Source: Gp6-AA40 sp035571515 (GTDB taxonomy: Bacteria; Acidobacteriota; Vicinamibacteria; Vicinamibacterales; UBA2999). Taken from it: a DNA stretch of 64,000 bases. The notes beneath the pieces were generated by a model. That model did not search any database. It was given only the letters and a program-made list of their open reading frames with translations, and had not been told where the DNA came from. Each line of letters opens with the position of its first letter. Position 1 is the stretch's first letter. A program made the position numbers and the translations under genes. Location of the stretch: NCBI GenBank assembly GCA_035571515.1, contig DATNCQ010000178.1:94940-158939 (forward strand). The letters run 5' to 3'. Positions 55,452 through 64,000 of this stretch are shown here, piece after piece.

Positions 55452-55971
55452 GTGGCAGGGGCGGCAGGGCGGCGCGTTCGATGTCGCGCGCGACGCGGCG
55501 GCCGCCGGGAATATCCGACGGCGCGTAATTCCGCCCCGACGAAGCGTAACAGAGGCTCACCGCCCCGGTTACCACCCCGCCGACGCAGATCGGCAGCACG
55601 AGCGCCGACCGGCACGCCAGGCGGTAATGCAGGTCGGCGACGCTTCCACGTGGCGCGTGCGGCGGCCCTTCGTGCAGGATGCTGCGGCGCAGGGCCGGGC
55701 GCCCGGTGCGGACGACCTGCGCCACGGTGCTCCGGAGGTCGTCGGTGCGGACGCGATACACGCGCCGCAGGTCACGAAGCAGCTTTTCCCCGGCGGCAGT
55801 CCCATGCGCCGCCGCGATGCCGGTAATCGAGCGCCCCGTTACGACGAAGACGACAGCGAAATCGGCGAGCGCGGGGACGGCGCGCCGCACGATAAGCTGC
55901 ACGGTCCTGGGCGCCACGCGGCCGATCATGCCCGGCGCCGGCGTGGATCGAATCCGAATCCGCTCGTCCAT
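55369..55971 (-). CDS. GAF-domain-like protein overlapping ligD
   Basis: 200 residues from the ATG at 55971 (GAGG upstream). Residues about 40-155 look like a GAF domain: LIVRRAVPALADFAVVFVV, then CRSALVLPICVGGVVTGAVSLCYASSGRNYAPSDIPGGRRVARDIERA, a typical final GAF strand-helix. The last 30 residues are basic and overlap the start of ligD by 83 bases in another frame. Ligand and partner unknown. Confidence 0.65.
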   Translation of the reverse strand: MDERIRIRSTPAPGMIGRVAPRTVQLIVRRAVPALADFAVVFVVTGRSITGIAAAHGTAAGEKLLRDLRRVYRVRTDDLRSTVAQVVRTGRPALRRSILHEGPPHAPRGSVADLHYRLACRSALVLPICVGGVVTGAVSLCYASSGRNYAPSDIPGGRRVARDIERAALPPLPHGAPRLRSAIGDARRSAPVRRRVAPRN

Positions 55972-56060
55972 GGAAATACCTCGGCCCATCAAGGCCGATG
56001 GTTCATCTCATTACATGCAAGCGACATGCGCGCGGGGCGCGCAAGGTACACTGGGACCCC

Positions 56061-56576
56061 ATGTCCACCACGACCCAGCCGGAAGCCTGGATGCGCGGGC
56101 CGATCGAAGGCATCGATCCGATGCTCATGCCCGTCGCGCACGCGCTCGTGCAGGCGCGAGAGGACCTCGGCGAGCTCGTCGCGAGCGTTCGCGACGAGCA
56201 TGTGTGGCAGCGGCCCGGCGGCGCGGCGTCAATCGGCTTCCACGTGCGTCACCTGGGCGGCGCGCTCGACCGCCTGTTCACCTACGCGCGTGGTGAACGG
56301 TTGAGCGATGCGCAGAAGGCGGCGGTGAGGGGCGAAGGGGAGCCGGGTGACCCGCCGGCGTCCCTCGCCGATCTCGTCAGGGACGCACAGGCGCAAATCG
56401 ATCGCGCGCTCGAACAGCTGCGGCGGACGCCGCGCACGCAGCTGCTCGACTTCCGCGGCGTCGGCCGGGAACAGCTGCCTTCGAACGTCCTCGGCCTGCT
56501 GTTTCACGCCGCCGAGCACTCGACGCGGCATGCGGGTCAATTGATTTCGACGGCAAAAATCCTCGCGTCGCGCTGA
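56061..56576 (+). CDS. DinB-family protein
   Basis: 171 residues. Four-helix bundle with the metal-binding histidines of the DinB/YfiT family: IGFHVRHLGGALDRL and FHAAEHSTRHAGQLISTAK. Members act as thiol-dependent S-transferases (bacillithiol, mycothiol) or are of unknown role. Cytosolic. The start at 56061 is the first ATG after the 90-base gap to the divergent GAF gene. Confidence 0.88.
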   Translation: MSTTTQPEAWMRGPIEGIDPMLMPVAHALVQAREDLGELVASVRDEHVWQRPGGAASIGFHVRHLGGALDRLFTYARGERLSDAQKAAVRGEGEPGDPPASLADLVRDAQAQIDRALEQLRRTPRTQLLDFRGVGREQLPSNVLGLLFHAAEHSTRHAGQLISTAKILASR

Positions 56577-56633
56577 CCGGCGTCCGCATTGCACCGTCTC
56601 TCCTCACGCAACCTCGGGTTCAGGAGGACGGTT

Positions 56634-57389
56634 ATGCACAAATTCATCGCTGGCAGCGCGTGCGCTGCGGCAGTACTCTCGCTGGCCGTTGCGTCCGCGC
56701 AGACCTACCCGCAGGCACCGGCCGATCGGCCCGCCACCAAATCGCCGCCGTCGACCACGTCCGCACCGCGGTCGGCGTCACCTGCGCGCCCGGCAGCGCA
56801 GCAGGTCACGATGACCGGCTGCCTGACGCGAGGCACCAACACCGGCGCCCAGAGCTGGATCCTCGCGAACGCGACGAGAGCGGGCGGCGCTACCACGGCT
56901 TCCGGCCCGGGCGCCGTTACCGAGAAGAGCGGCACTGTCGATGAGAGCCGGGTGGGGACGAGCCGCTCCGGCAGTCCGAGCAACGAAGGAACGTCGGCTG
57001 GCAATCCAAACCGAACAGCGGACGTCCGTGTCTCGGGATCGACCTCAACGGGCATCGGCACGAGCGGCACCAGGACCCCCGCCGCGAGCGTCGACACCGA
57101 GGCGCACGGGGGAGGCACGCTCGGCGCCACTGATCAGAACGGGAGCACCGTGGGCGCGGGCGCCACGGCTGGCGTGACGGCCGGGAGCAGCGACCACAGC
57201 GGGCGGACCCGCGATACGTCCGGGTCGGCAGGCGCTGGGCCTTCCTACCGGCTCATGGGCGTGAAAAGTCCGTCGCAGTACGCGAACAAGCGCGTGGAGG
57301 TCGTCGGTACCATGAGCGGCACCAGTAACGCGGCTAACCAGACACTGCGAGTGACCTCGGTGCGCGTGCTCGGCGATACCTGTCAGTAG
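56634..57389 (+). CDS. Secreted Ser/Gly/Thr-rich protein with split OB-like domain
   Basis: 251 residues from the ATG at 56634, with AGGAGG seven bases upstream. Signal peptide ends at VASAQ. The ends form one domain, QVTMTGCLTRGTNTGAQSWILANA and YRLMGVKSPSQYANKRVEVVGTMSG, which looks like a small OB-type barrel interrupted by about 120 residues rich in Ser, Gly and Thr. The neighbouring gene has the same domain with a shorter interruption. Function unknown. Confidence 0.75.
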   Translation: MHKFIAGSACAAAVLSLAVASAQTYPQAPADRPATKSPPSTTSAPRSASPARPAAQQVTMTGCLTRGTNTGAQSWILANATRAGGATTASGPGAVTEKSGTVDESRVGTSRSGSPSNEGTSAGNPNRTADVRVSGSTSTGIGTSGTRTPAASVDTEAHGGGTLGATDQNGSTVGAGATAGVTAGSSDHSGRTRDTSGSAGAGPSYRLMGVKSPSQYANKRVEVVGTMSGTSNAANQTLRVTSVRVLGDTCQ

Positions 57390-57425
57390 AGCTCGCCGGC
57401 CGGCGTGATGTTTGCCTGAAATGAA

Positions 57426-57460
57426 CCGGGTAGGTGCGGGTCCGCACCACCCGGTCTTTT
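57426..57460 (+). terminator. Rho-independent terminator
   Basis: Stem CCGGGT-GGTGCGG with complement CCGCACC-ACCCGG (57426-57454), followed by TCTTTTA. It lies 40 bases after the stop at 57389, and its tail ends close to the next gene's ribosome-binding site at 57466. Confidence 0.75.
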
Positions 57461-57476
57461 ATCTCAGGGGGAAATC

Positions 57477-58046
57477 ATGGCAAGAGCAAAGCTGGGCGTA
57501 ACCCTCGCGGCGGTCCTGCTGTCGGCGAGCGTCGCTGCGGCGCAGACGAACCGCGGCCGCACGCCCGACAAGCCGCTGCCGAACAGCGATGCGGCGAAGG
57601 CGCCGCAGACCACGACGATCAGTGGCTGTGTCGTGCGCGACGCGGCCAATGGCGGCCAGGCCACCATCTCCGCCAACGGCATTTCGTATAAGCTCACCGG
57701 CCGGTCCGACAGCGAGCTCGCGCGATATCTCGGCAAGCGCGTCGAAGTGACCGGGACGCTCAATTCGGGTTCGACGGGCGCGCGCGCCACGTCGGGCAAG
57801 ACGAGCGAGCTCGGGAAGGGCGAGACGGGGGCGCCGAAGGATCAGACGGCGACCGCGGGTCAGTCCGACATTCCCGCCACCGGCGCCGCGCGCGACAACA
57901 CCGCTCCTGGTGTCCAGGACGGCGCCGTCGTACCCGAGGCCATCCCGCTCGCGACCGAGAAGGGGACGACCGCGGATCTCACCGCCCGCGTAGAGGTGAA
58001 GACGCTCCGCATCGTCTCGCCGAATTGTCTGCAGGGTCCGCGTTGA
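57477..58046 (+). CDS. Secreted protein, OB-like domain (paralogue of previous)
   Basis: 189 residues; AGGGGG precedes the ATG. Signal peptide ends at VAAAQ. The domain is TTTISGCVVRDAANGGQATISANGISYKLTG and ELARYLGKRVEVTGTLNSG, then a polar region and the final strand VEVKTLRIVSPNC. Same start (cysteine after TISG/TMTG), GKRVEV-GT and closing cysteine as the preceding gene. The two are likely paralogues; function unknown. Confidence 0.75.
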   Translation: MARAKLGVTLAAVLLSASVAAAQTNRGRTPDKPLPNSDAAKAPQTTTISGCVVRDAANGGQATISANGISYKLTGRSDSELARYLGKRVEVTGTLNSGSTGARATSGKTSELGKGETGAPKDQTATAGQSDIPATGAARDNTAPGVQDGAVVPEAIPLATEKGTTADLTARVEVKTLRIVSPNCLQGPR

Positions 58047-58089
58047 TGTGATGTGCCGGGTCCGAAAGGACCCGGCCGCCGCTATTCCG

Positions 58090-59712
<1,623 letters not shown>

Positions 59713-59777
59713 GATGGTGGACAGAATTGCAACTTTCTCGCCTAGGCGCGATCGTCGCGCTGCGGGCGTTTCTCCCC

Positions 59778-60548
59778 TTAAGACGGGCTCAGTGACTCGA
59801 GCGTTTCAGGGGCCCAGGCCAGCATGTCCTGTCGAGCGGAAAAGTGCAGCAGCGGGGCCATTGACGGCAGGCGGACGCCGGCGGCCTCGGTCATCGTGTT
59901 GATCTCGATCTCGGCCTCGGCGCGCTGCAGCGTCCACGGCAGGTGGTGAATGTCGAGGCGGTAGGCGCGGAACTGCGCGTCCACGTTGTAGAGGCAGTAG
60001 CGCTCGGTCAGAAAGTAGTCGAGCGTGCCCGGCGCCGGCTCGAACGGCGCACCCGCAGGCTGGTAGCGTGCGACGAATTCCGCCGGCGGCGCGCTGCCAG
60101 CGGTCCGGCGGCTCGCGTAGCGGACCTGCGGGCCGTCGCGCTGTACCTGCATCCGCGCCGTGAAGTACGGCAGATGCAGCATCGAGCGCGCAGCGGCAAC
60201 GGCCATCGCGCTGTCGGCGTCGAGGCTGAAGAAATAGACGCCGGGCCGGCCGCCGACCGTCACGTACGTGCGCACGTTGATCTCGGGAAACTCCGACACG
60301 AGTGGCAGCGCCGGCACGAACCGCGGTGCGACGTTGGTCATCCGGAACGGCACCACGCCTATCCACGCCTGTCCGTCGTACAGGTCGAGCGGGAGCCCGG
60401 GAGGCATCCGTTGACGGAGAGCCTCCGCGTCGACAGGCCAGTGCGCGAACAGCAGATCGTGCCAGCTCTGCGTCATCAGCCACGGCGACGGCGGCAGCGG
60501 CCACGGACGGTGCGCCGTGCGGTCGACGATGCCGGTGGGAAAGTCCAT
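59778..60548 (-). CDS. DUF2071 (YqjF-like) family protein
   Basis: 256 residues from the ATG at 60548. The family pattern is present: QSWHDLLFAHWPVDAEALRQRMPPGLPLDLYDGQAWIGVVPFRM and EINVRTYVTVGGRPGVYFFSLDADS, then LTERYCLYN. Soluble and of unknown biochemical role, related to acetoacetate decarboxylase-like folds. Divergent from the cupin gene with 18 bases between start codons. Confidence 0.88.
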   Translation of the reverse strand: MDFPTGIVDRTAHRPWPLPPSPWLMTQSWHDLLFAHWPVDAEALRQRMPPGLPLDLYDGQAWIGVVPFRMTNVAPRFVPALPLVSEFPEINVRTYVTVGGRPGVYFFSLDADSAMAVAAARSMLHLPYFTARMQVQRDGPQVRYASRRTAGSAPPAEFVARYQPAGAPFEPAPGTLDYFLTERYCLYNVDAQFRAYRLDIHHLPWTLQRAEAEIEINTMTEAAGVRLPSMAPLLHFSARQDMLAWAPETLESLSPS

Positions 60549-60566
60549 CAATCTATAATCCGCTGC

Positions 60567-61250
60567 ATGAACCGCCTCATCTTCGCGGCGATGGCCCTTG
60601 CAAGTCTGTGCGCGGCCGTCCCCGTGGCTCAGTCGGGCGCAGCGTCGATCACCAACGAACCGCACCACAAGCGCCTGCTGTACACCAACGACGTCCGGCT
60701 CTGGGACGTCACGCTGCCGCCCGGCCAGGCAACGCAGCCGTTCGTGCATGACTACGATGTGGCGACTGTCGTGATCGGCGACGGCACGCTGAACGTCCAG
60801 CGCAACGGCGAGGCGCTGACGCCGCCCGCGCCGAACGCGCGCGGCTCGGTGATCGTCGCGGAGCATACCGGCGCGCCCGCCACGTATCGCATCGAGAACA
60901 ACGGGACCACCGAGTACCGTGCGTTCGAGATCGAGAACATGCACGAAGGGAACTGGCCGGCCGCCGCGCCGATCACGGCGCCCGGTTCGTCGGTGCTGAA
61001 GGAGAGCCGCGCGTTCACGATCTACGACGTGCGGCTCGCGGCCGGCGCGCCGGAGGTCACCCACAACCACACCGGCGCCACGATCATCGTCGTCGTCGGC
61101 GGCACGCTGGAGCAGGCGGGCATCGGCGGCACCGATCCCGTGCGCATCCAGCAGCCGGGGCAGTGGCTCTCGCTGCCGCGGTTCCAGCCGCACGCGGTGA
61201 GCGCCGCGGGCGGCGCCGAGGCGCACGCCATCGAGATCGAAGTGAGATAA
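60567..61250 (+). CDS. Secreted double-cupin protein
   Basis: 227 residues from the ATG at 60567. Signal peptide ends near AQSGA. Two cupin-type barrels: residues about 35-110 (LLYTNDVRLWDVTLPPGQATQPFVHDYDVATVVI) and about 140-225 (IYDVRLAAGAPEVTHNHTGATIIVVVGGTLEQ, PGQWLSLPRFQPHAVSAAG). The second has HNHTG and PH consistent with a metal site; the first keeps only part of the ligand set. Exported sugar- or metal-binding role possible. Confidence 0.8.
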   Translation: MNRLIFAAMALASLCAAVPVAQSGAASITNEPHHKRLLYTNDVRLWDVTLPPGQATQPFVHDYDVATVVIGDGTLNVQRNGEALTPPAPNARGSVIVAEHTGAPATYRIENNGTTEYRAFEIENMHEGNWPAAAPITAPGSSVLKESRAFTIYDVRLAAGAPEVTHNHTGATIIVVVGGTLEQAGIGGTDPVRIQQPGQWLSLPRFQPHAVSAAGGAEAHAIEIEVR

Positions 61251-61269
61251 TCGGGCGCTGCGATCGCGC

Positions 61270-61341
61270 GGGCCCCTAGCTCAGTGGTAGAGCACGTGAC
61301 TTTTAATCACGGTGTCCTGGGTTCGATCCCCAGGGGGCCCA
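61270..61341 (+). tRNA. tRNA-Lys (TTT)
   Basis: Acceptor arms GGGCCCC (61270-61276) and GGGGCCC (61334-61340) with discriminator A, D-arm AGCTCAGTGGTAGAGC, anticodon loop CTTTTAA (anticodon TTT), T-arm CTGGG-TTCGATC-CCCAG. CCA is not encoded. Confidence 0.97.
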
Positions 61342-61348
61342 TTTAAAA

Positions 61349-61500
61349 AGATCCAAGCTCCAAGATCCAAGTTCCAAGCTCCAAGTTCCAAGCTCCAACA
61401 TCCAAATCGCAAATTCAATCCCGAATTCCCACGCTCAATCCCGAGTCTCACATCCCAAAGCGAACGGATCCCGGATCCCAGATCCCGGATCCCGGCTTGA
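61349..61500. repeat. CCAAGCTCCAAG and GGATCCCGG periodic repeats after tRNA-Lys
   Basis: CCAAGATCC/CCAAGCTCC-type units (61349-61402), CAAATTCAATCCC-type units to about 61440, then GGATCCCGGATCCC (61470-61497). Two repeat families stand side by side and fill nearly all of the 198 bases between tRNA-Lys and the DUF892 gene. No gene is seen. Confidence 0.75.
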
Positions 61501-61539
61501 ATCCTGCATCACGTCGCTTGGATCAGGAGAGGAGCCCAC

Positions 61540-62202
61540 ATGCCAGCGAAATCGTTACAGGAACTGTTCGTGGAAGAACTTCGCGACGCGTACGACGGTG
61601 AAAAGCGTCTCACGAAGGCGCTTCCGAAGATGGCGAAGGCGGCCGAGTCCCCCGAGCTGCGCTCCGCGTTCACCAGTCATCTCCGCGAGACCGAGCGACA
61701 CGTGCAGCGTCTCGAACAGGTCTTCCGCACGATTGGCGAACCCGTCCGTGGAAAGAAATGCGACGGCCTGATGGGGATCATTGAGGAAGGCAAATCCGCG
61801 ATAGAAGAGCTGGAGGGAAGCGTGCTCGACGCGGCGCTGATTGCGGGCGGCCAGCGCGCGGAACACTACGAGATTGCGGCGTACGGGACGCTTGCCTATT
61901 TCGCGGAACTGCTCGGCCACGACAAGGCGAAGGATCTGCTCGGGCAGACGCTCGAGGAGGAGAAGGCGGCCGACGAGAAGCTGACGACGATCGCGAAGTC
62001 GAAGGTGAACCGCGCGGCGTTGATGGGCGCGGGCACCGAGGACGACTTCGAGGCGCCGATGTCGCGTTCGGCGCGCGGCGGCGCGCGGCGGATGGTCGCG
62101 TCGATGCGCGGCGGCTCGCGGACCGGCACGCGCGCGATGGCGCACGACCGATCGCGCGGCGGCGTGCGCGGCAACGCGGGCGGCCGGCGCCGGACGAGCT
62201 GA
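61540..62202 (+). CDS. DUF892 (YciE/YciF-like) ferritin-like protein
   Basis: 220 residues. Residues 1-160 are a four-helix ferritin-like bundle (SLQELFVEELRDAYDGEKRLTKALPKMAKAA, CDGLMGIIEEGKS, GGQRAEHYEIAAYGTLAYFAELLG, LEEEKAADEKLT), with Glu and His positions for a metal pair. A basic Gly/Arg/Met-rich tail of about 50 residues (GGARRMVASMRGG and on) is extra and could bind nucleic acid. Stress-induced in other bacteria. GGAG upstream of the ATG. Confidence 0.9.
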   Translation: MPAKSLQELFVEELRDAYDGEKRLTKALPKMAKAAESPELRSAFTSHLRETERHVQRLEQVFRTIGEPVRGKKCDGLMGIIEEGKSAIEELEGSVLDAALIAGGQRAEHYEIAAYGTLAYFAELLGHDKAKDLLGQTLEEEKAADEKLTTIAKSKVNRAALMGAGTEDDFEAPMSRSARGGARRMVASMRGGSRTGTRAMAHDRSRGGVRGNAGGRRRTS

Positions 62203-62232
62203 TCGCCGCATCTCACCCTGACGAGACGTTGA

Positions 62233-62262
62233 CGGAGTCGTGACCGCCCGGTCACGACTCCG
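62233..62262. terminator. Bidirectional hairpin terminator
   Basis: Perfect 13-base arms (CGGAGTCGTGACC / GGTCACGACTCCG) around GCCC, placed between the convergent DUF892 and PAS genes and including the PAS stop codon (62252-62254). Confidence 0.75.
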
Positions 62263-62710
62263 CGAAGTCGCCGCTGACGAACGAGCGCCACTGGTGCTGC
62301 GTCAGCGGAGGCTGGACGCCCAGCGCGCGCGCCTTGACCTCCATCTCCAGCTGCCACAGCTTGCGCTCGTGGATGTCGTTCGAGTAGATGCAGATCCCTT
62401 CCGACACGGGCTCGGCCCGGATCTCGAGCCAGCGGGACTCGCCGTCCGGGTAGGTGAACAGGTTGTCGAACTCGTCCGCCACACGGTCGTTCATGCACCG
62501 TTCGAGCACGCGGAACATCGCGGTGTCCTCGATGCCCGGGTAGAGATCCAGCATCGACTTGCCTTCGAGCTCGGCGACCGGACGCCGTAATTGAGCGGCG
62601 GCGGCGGGATTCACATAGATGTAAAACCAGTCGAAGCTGAGGATCTGAAAGCCGACGTGCAGCTGGTCGAGCGCGCTGTGAAACAGCGTGGTGAAGCGCG
62701 CGGGAGTCAT
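62252..62710 (-). CDS. Single PAS-domain protein
   Basis: 152 residues from the ATG at 62710. One PAS domain of the PAS_4/S-box kind: LDQLHVGFQILSFDWFYIYVNPAAAAQLRRPVAELEGKSMLDLYPGIEDTAMF, ended by FDNLFTYPDGESRWLEIRAEPVSEGICIYSNDIHERKL. No output domain, so it probably binds a ligand and acts through a partner. Convergent with the DUF892 gene. Confidence 0.85.
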   Translation of the reverse strand: MTPARFTTLFHSALDQLHVGFQILSFDWFYIYVNPAAAAQLRRPVAELEGKSMLDLYPGIEDTAMFRVLERCMNDRVADEFDNLFTYPDGESRWLEIRAEPVSEGICIYSNDIHERKLWQLEMEVKARALGVQPPLTQHQWRSFVSGDFAES

Positions 62711-62899
62711 CTTGCGTGCTCCAAGGGGCGAGGGCAGTATGGCACGCGCCTTCCGGCACCCTGCACGCCGATCCGCCCGGCATCGGCTCGAACGCGCCGC
62801 TTTGCACGGTATCTCGAGCTCGAGAACAGGACGGTGCCCGCCGGTTCCACGCCCGCGGGATTTCGGGGGCCGGGCGCACCCTGATAAACTGACCGGCAC

Positions 62900-62976
62900 G
62901 TCCCGTTAGTGAAGCGGCCTATCACGCGACCCTTTCAAGGTCGAGGACGTGGGTTCGAATCCCACACGGGACGCCA
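62900..62976 (+). tRNA. tRNA-Glu (TTC)
   Basis: Acceptor arms GTCCCGT (62900-62906) and ACGGGAC (62966-62972), anticodon loop CTTTCAA (anticodon TTC) on the stem CGACC/GGTCG, T-arm GTGGG-TTCGAAT-CCCAC, discriminator G, CCA encoded at 62974-62976. The gene is intact up to an insertion sequence that starts eight bases later. Confidence 0.97.
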
Positions 62977-62984
62977 ACCTTCGC

Positions 62985-64000
62985 TTGTAAGTTCTCAAGC
63001 CTTCGGTAACGCTTCAGCCCTCGTTTTCGCTAGCAGTCGCTCGTACGGGGTTTGGCCATCGAGTGCCCCGTGTGGGCGATGGTAATTGTAGTAGTCCTCC
63101 CATTCGCGCAGCTTCTCGTTGAACAGATGGATGTCGTCGCTGATGCCGTCCTGGTCGAGGAGCTGGTAGAACTCCTGATCATCGACGCGGTGCGAGCGCT
63201 CGACCTTGCCGTTGAGCCTCGGCGTGCGCGGGCGGATGTAGACGTGCCGGATGTCCAGTCGCTCGAGGTGCCAGTGGAACTCCGACTGGAACTCGGCGCC
63301 GTTGTCGGTCTGCACGACGTGGACGCGGAATGGCAGGCGGCGTAGGACTTCGTCGATGAACTGGATCGCCGTGCGCTGGTTGCACGCATCGTAGATCTTG
63401 AGGACGCGAATCCGGGTGCAATCGTCGATGGCCGTGAACTGATAGAGCCGGCGTCGCGTGCCGGGAATGCGCTCCAGAAACTTCACGTCCAGCTGCAACC
63501 GATGCCCGGGCTGCGGCTTCTCGTAGCGATGCCAGCGCTTGCCGTGCGGCTGGTGCTTCTGATTCGCCGGCAGCCGCGGCATGCCGTGCCGCGTCAGGAT
63601 GCGATGCACCGAGGAGACGGCGATGGCGATCTGGTGAAACCGCTGCAAGTAGGCAGCGATCCGGCCAGCGCCGAAGTGATAGTGCTGGCGCAGGTAGAGG
63701 ATCTTGCTGACCACCTCCCGCGCGGTGGCGCGCGGCGACCGCTGCGGCGTCCGCGGCCGATCGCACAGGCCGGCGTCCCCGTGGTCGGTGTGGCGTCGTT
63801 TCCATTTGTAGAACGACTTCCGGGAAATGCCGAACCGCCGGCAGATCCGGGCGACATTTCCCTCGTCGCCCGCCTGCCGCAACACCTTCAACCGCCACGC
63901 CGTCAGACGGGCCTGCTCACCTTTCGTCATCGCCTCTCCGCCAAGGCTGATAAGCCTAAAGAGGAGAGCTGAATGTGTCACCCTAGTCTGGAGAATTCAC
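62985..64000 (-). mobile_element. IS481-family insertion sequence (right end at or just beyond the window)
   Basis: One transposase gene is flanked by candidate terminal inverted repeats: TGTAAGTTCTC at 62985 and, on the complement of the right edge, (T)GTGAATTCTCC at 64000; 9 of 11 positions match if the next base outside the window is A. The insertion point is eight bases past tRNA-Glu. No target duplication can be checked because the right flank is missing. Confidence 0.8.
62995..63930 (-). CDS. IS481-family DDE transposase
   Basis: 311 residues from the ATG at 63930 with GGAGAGG upstream. An N-terminal helix-turn-helix (ARICRRFGISRKSFYKWKRRH) precedes the rve integrase core. DDE residues are Asp in LQLDVKFLERIPG, Asp in VVQTDNGAEFQSEF and Glu in LNGKVERSHRVDDQEFY. 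The C-terminus YNYHRPHGALDGQTPYERL is typical. Intact, so the element may be active. Confidence 0.95.
   Translation of the reverse strand: MTKGEQARLTAWRLKVLRQAGDEGNVARICRRFGISRKSFYKWKRRHTDHGDAGLCDRPRTPQRSPRATAREVVSKILYLRQHYHFGAGRIAAYLQRFHQIAIAVSSVHRILTRHGMPRLPANQKHQPHGKRWHRYEKPQPGHRLQLDVKFLERIPGTRRRLYQFTAIDDCTRIRVLKIYDACNQRTAIQFIDEVLRRLPFRVHVVQTDNGAEFQSEFHWHLERLDIRHVYIRPRTPRLNGKVERSHRVDDQEFYQLLDQDGISDDIHLFNEKLREWEDYYNYHRPHGALDGQTPYERLLAKTRAEALPKA

Noticed and set aside
61349..61500. Possible CRISPR array
   Set aside because: Units are about 7-8 bases and imperfect, with no spacers of constant length and no cas genes.
62900..62976. tRNA-Glu as an integration site of a genomic island
   Set aside because: The neighbour is a simple IS481 element outside the gene; no integrase or duplicated tRNA end is seen in the window.

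Overview
The window is strongly GC-rich, gene-dense DNA from a free-living Gram-negative bacterium. The evidence is an Oar-like TonB-dependent receptor with a carboxypeptidase-regulatory domain, many short secreted proteins of unknown function, DUF6152 and NHL-repeat secreted proteins, a LigD made only of ligase and polymerase domains, and a large primary sigma factor. These together suggest a soil Acidobacteriota, perhaps class Vicinamibacteria. That assignment is inferred from gene content, and no rRNA is present to confirm it. No stretch longer than about 300 bases lacks a gene. Almost every longer intergenic gap is filled by a palindromic or 7-8-nt periodic repeat.

Layout. 1-7.2 kb: a partial TonB receptor, a run of three secreted proteins (two of them paralogues), a di-heme DUF1111 protein and a small membrane protein. 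7.2-9.3 kb: an acyl carrier protein overlapping a GNAT acyltransferase, then an aldo/keto reductase. 9.3-16.7 kb: a secreted beta-propeller-like protein, an OmpR/BaeS-type two-component pair, a lipoprotein, a DUF6152 protein and a fused NHL protein. 16.7-20 kb: a double-domain KaiC-like ATPase overlapping a hybrid histidine kinase. 20-31.7 kb: organic-acid metabolism, with an OxlT-type transporter, a GlcD-type FAD/Fe-S oxidase, an ACS-type transporter, a class IV aminotransferase, a crotonase, a CaiB-type CoA-transferase, an MscS channel and a class V (serine/alanine-glyoxylate) aminotransferase. 31.7-39.5 kb: tandem MBL hydrolases, an FtsB-like protein, CutA, a KimA-type K+ importer divergent from a KdpDE-like pair, and a DedA protein. 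39.5-48.4 kb: a Cys/Met PLP enzyme, a SpoIIE phosphatase, a DUF2007-RNase III fusion, an ATPase with an altered Walker A, and hutU/hutH. 48.4-58 kb: purA, a PilZ protein, an ABC exporter, a truncated adenylation domain, LigD with a GAF protein, a DinB protein and two related secreted proteins. 58-64 kb: RpoD, a DUF2071 protein, a cupin protein, tRNA-Lys, a DUF892 protein, a PAS protein, tRNA-Glu and an IS481-family element.

The most striking signal is not a gene cluster but a population of repeats. At least eight families are short palindromes or 7-8-nt tandem motifs that often form long imperfect hairpins. Several lie inside reading frames. They supply a signal peptide (about 3.9 kb), an insert in the FAD oxidase (23.3 kb), the tail of the CoA-transferase (28.7 kb), an insert and the tail of the SpoIIE phosphatase (42.4 and 42.75 kb), and perhaps the LigD linker (54.4 kb). 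A second theme is tight packing: four convergent gene pairs overlap by 32-83 bp at their 3' ends.
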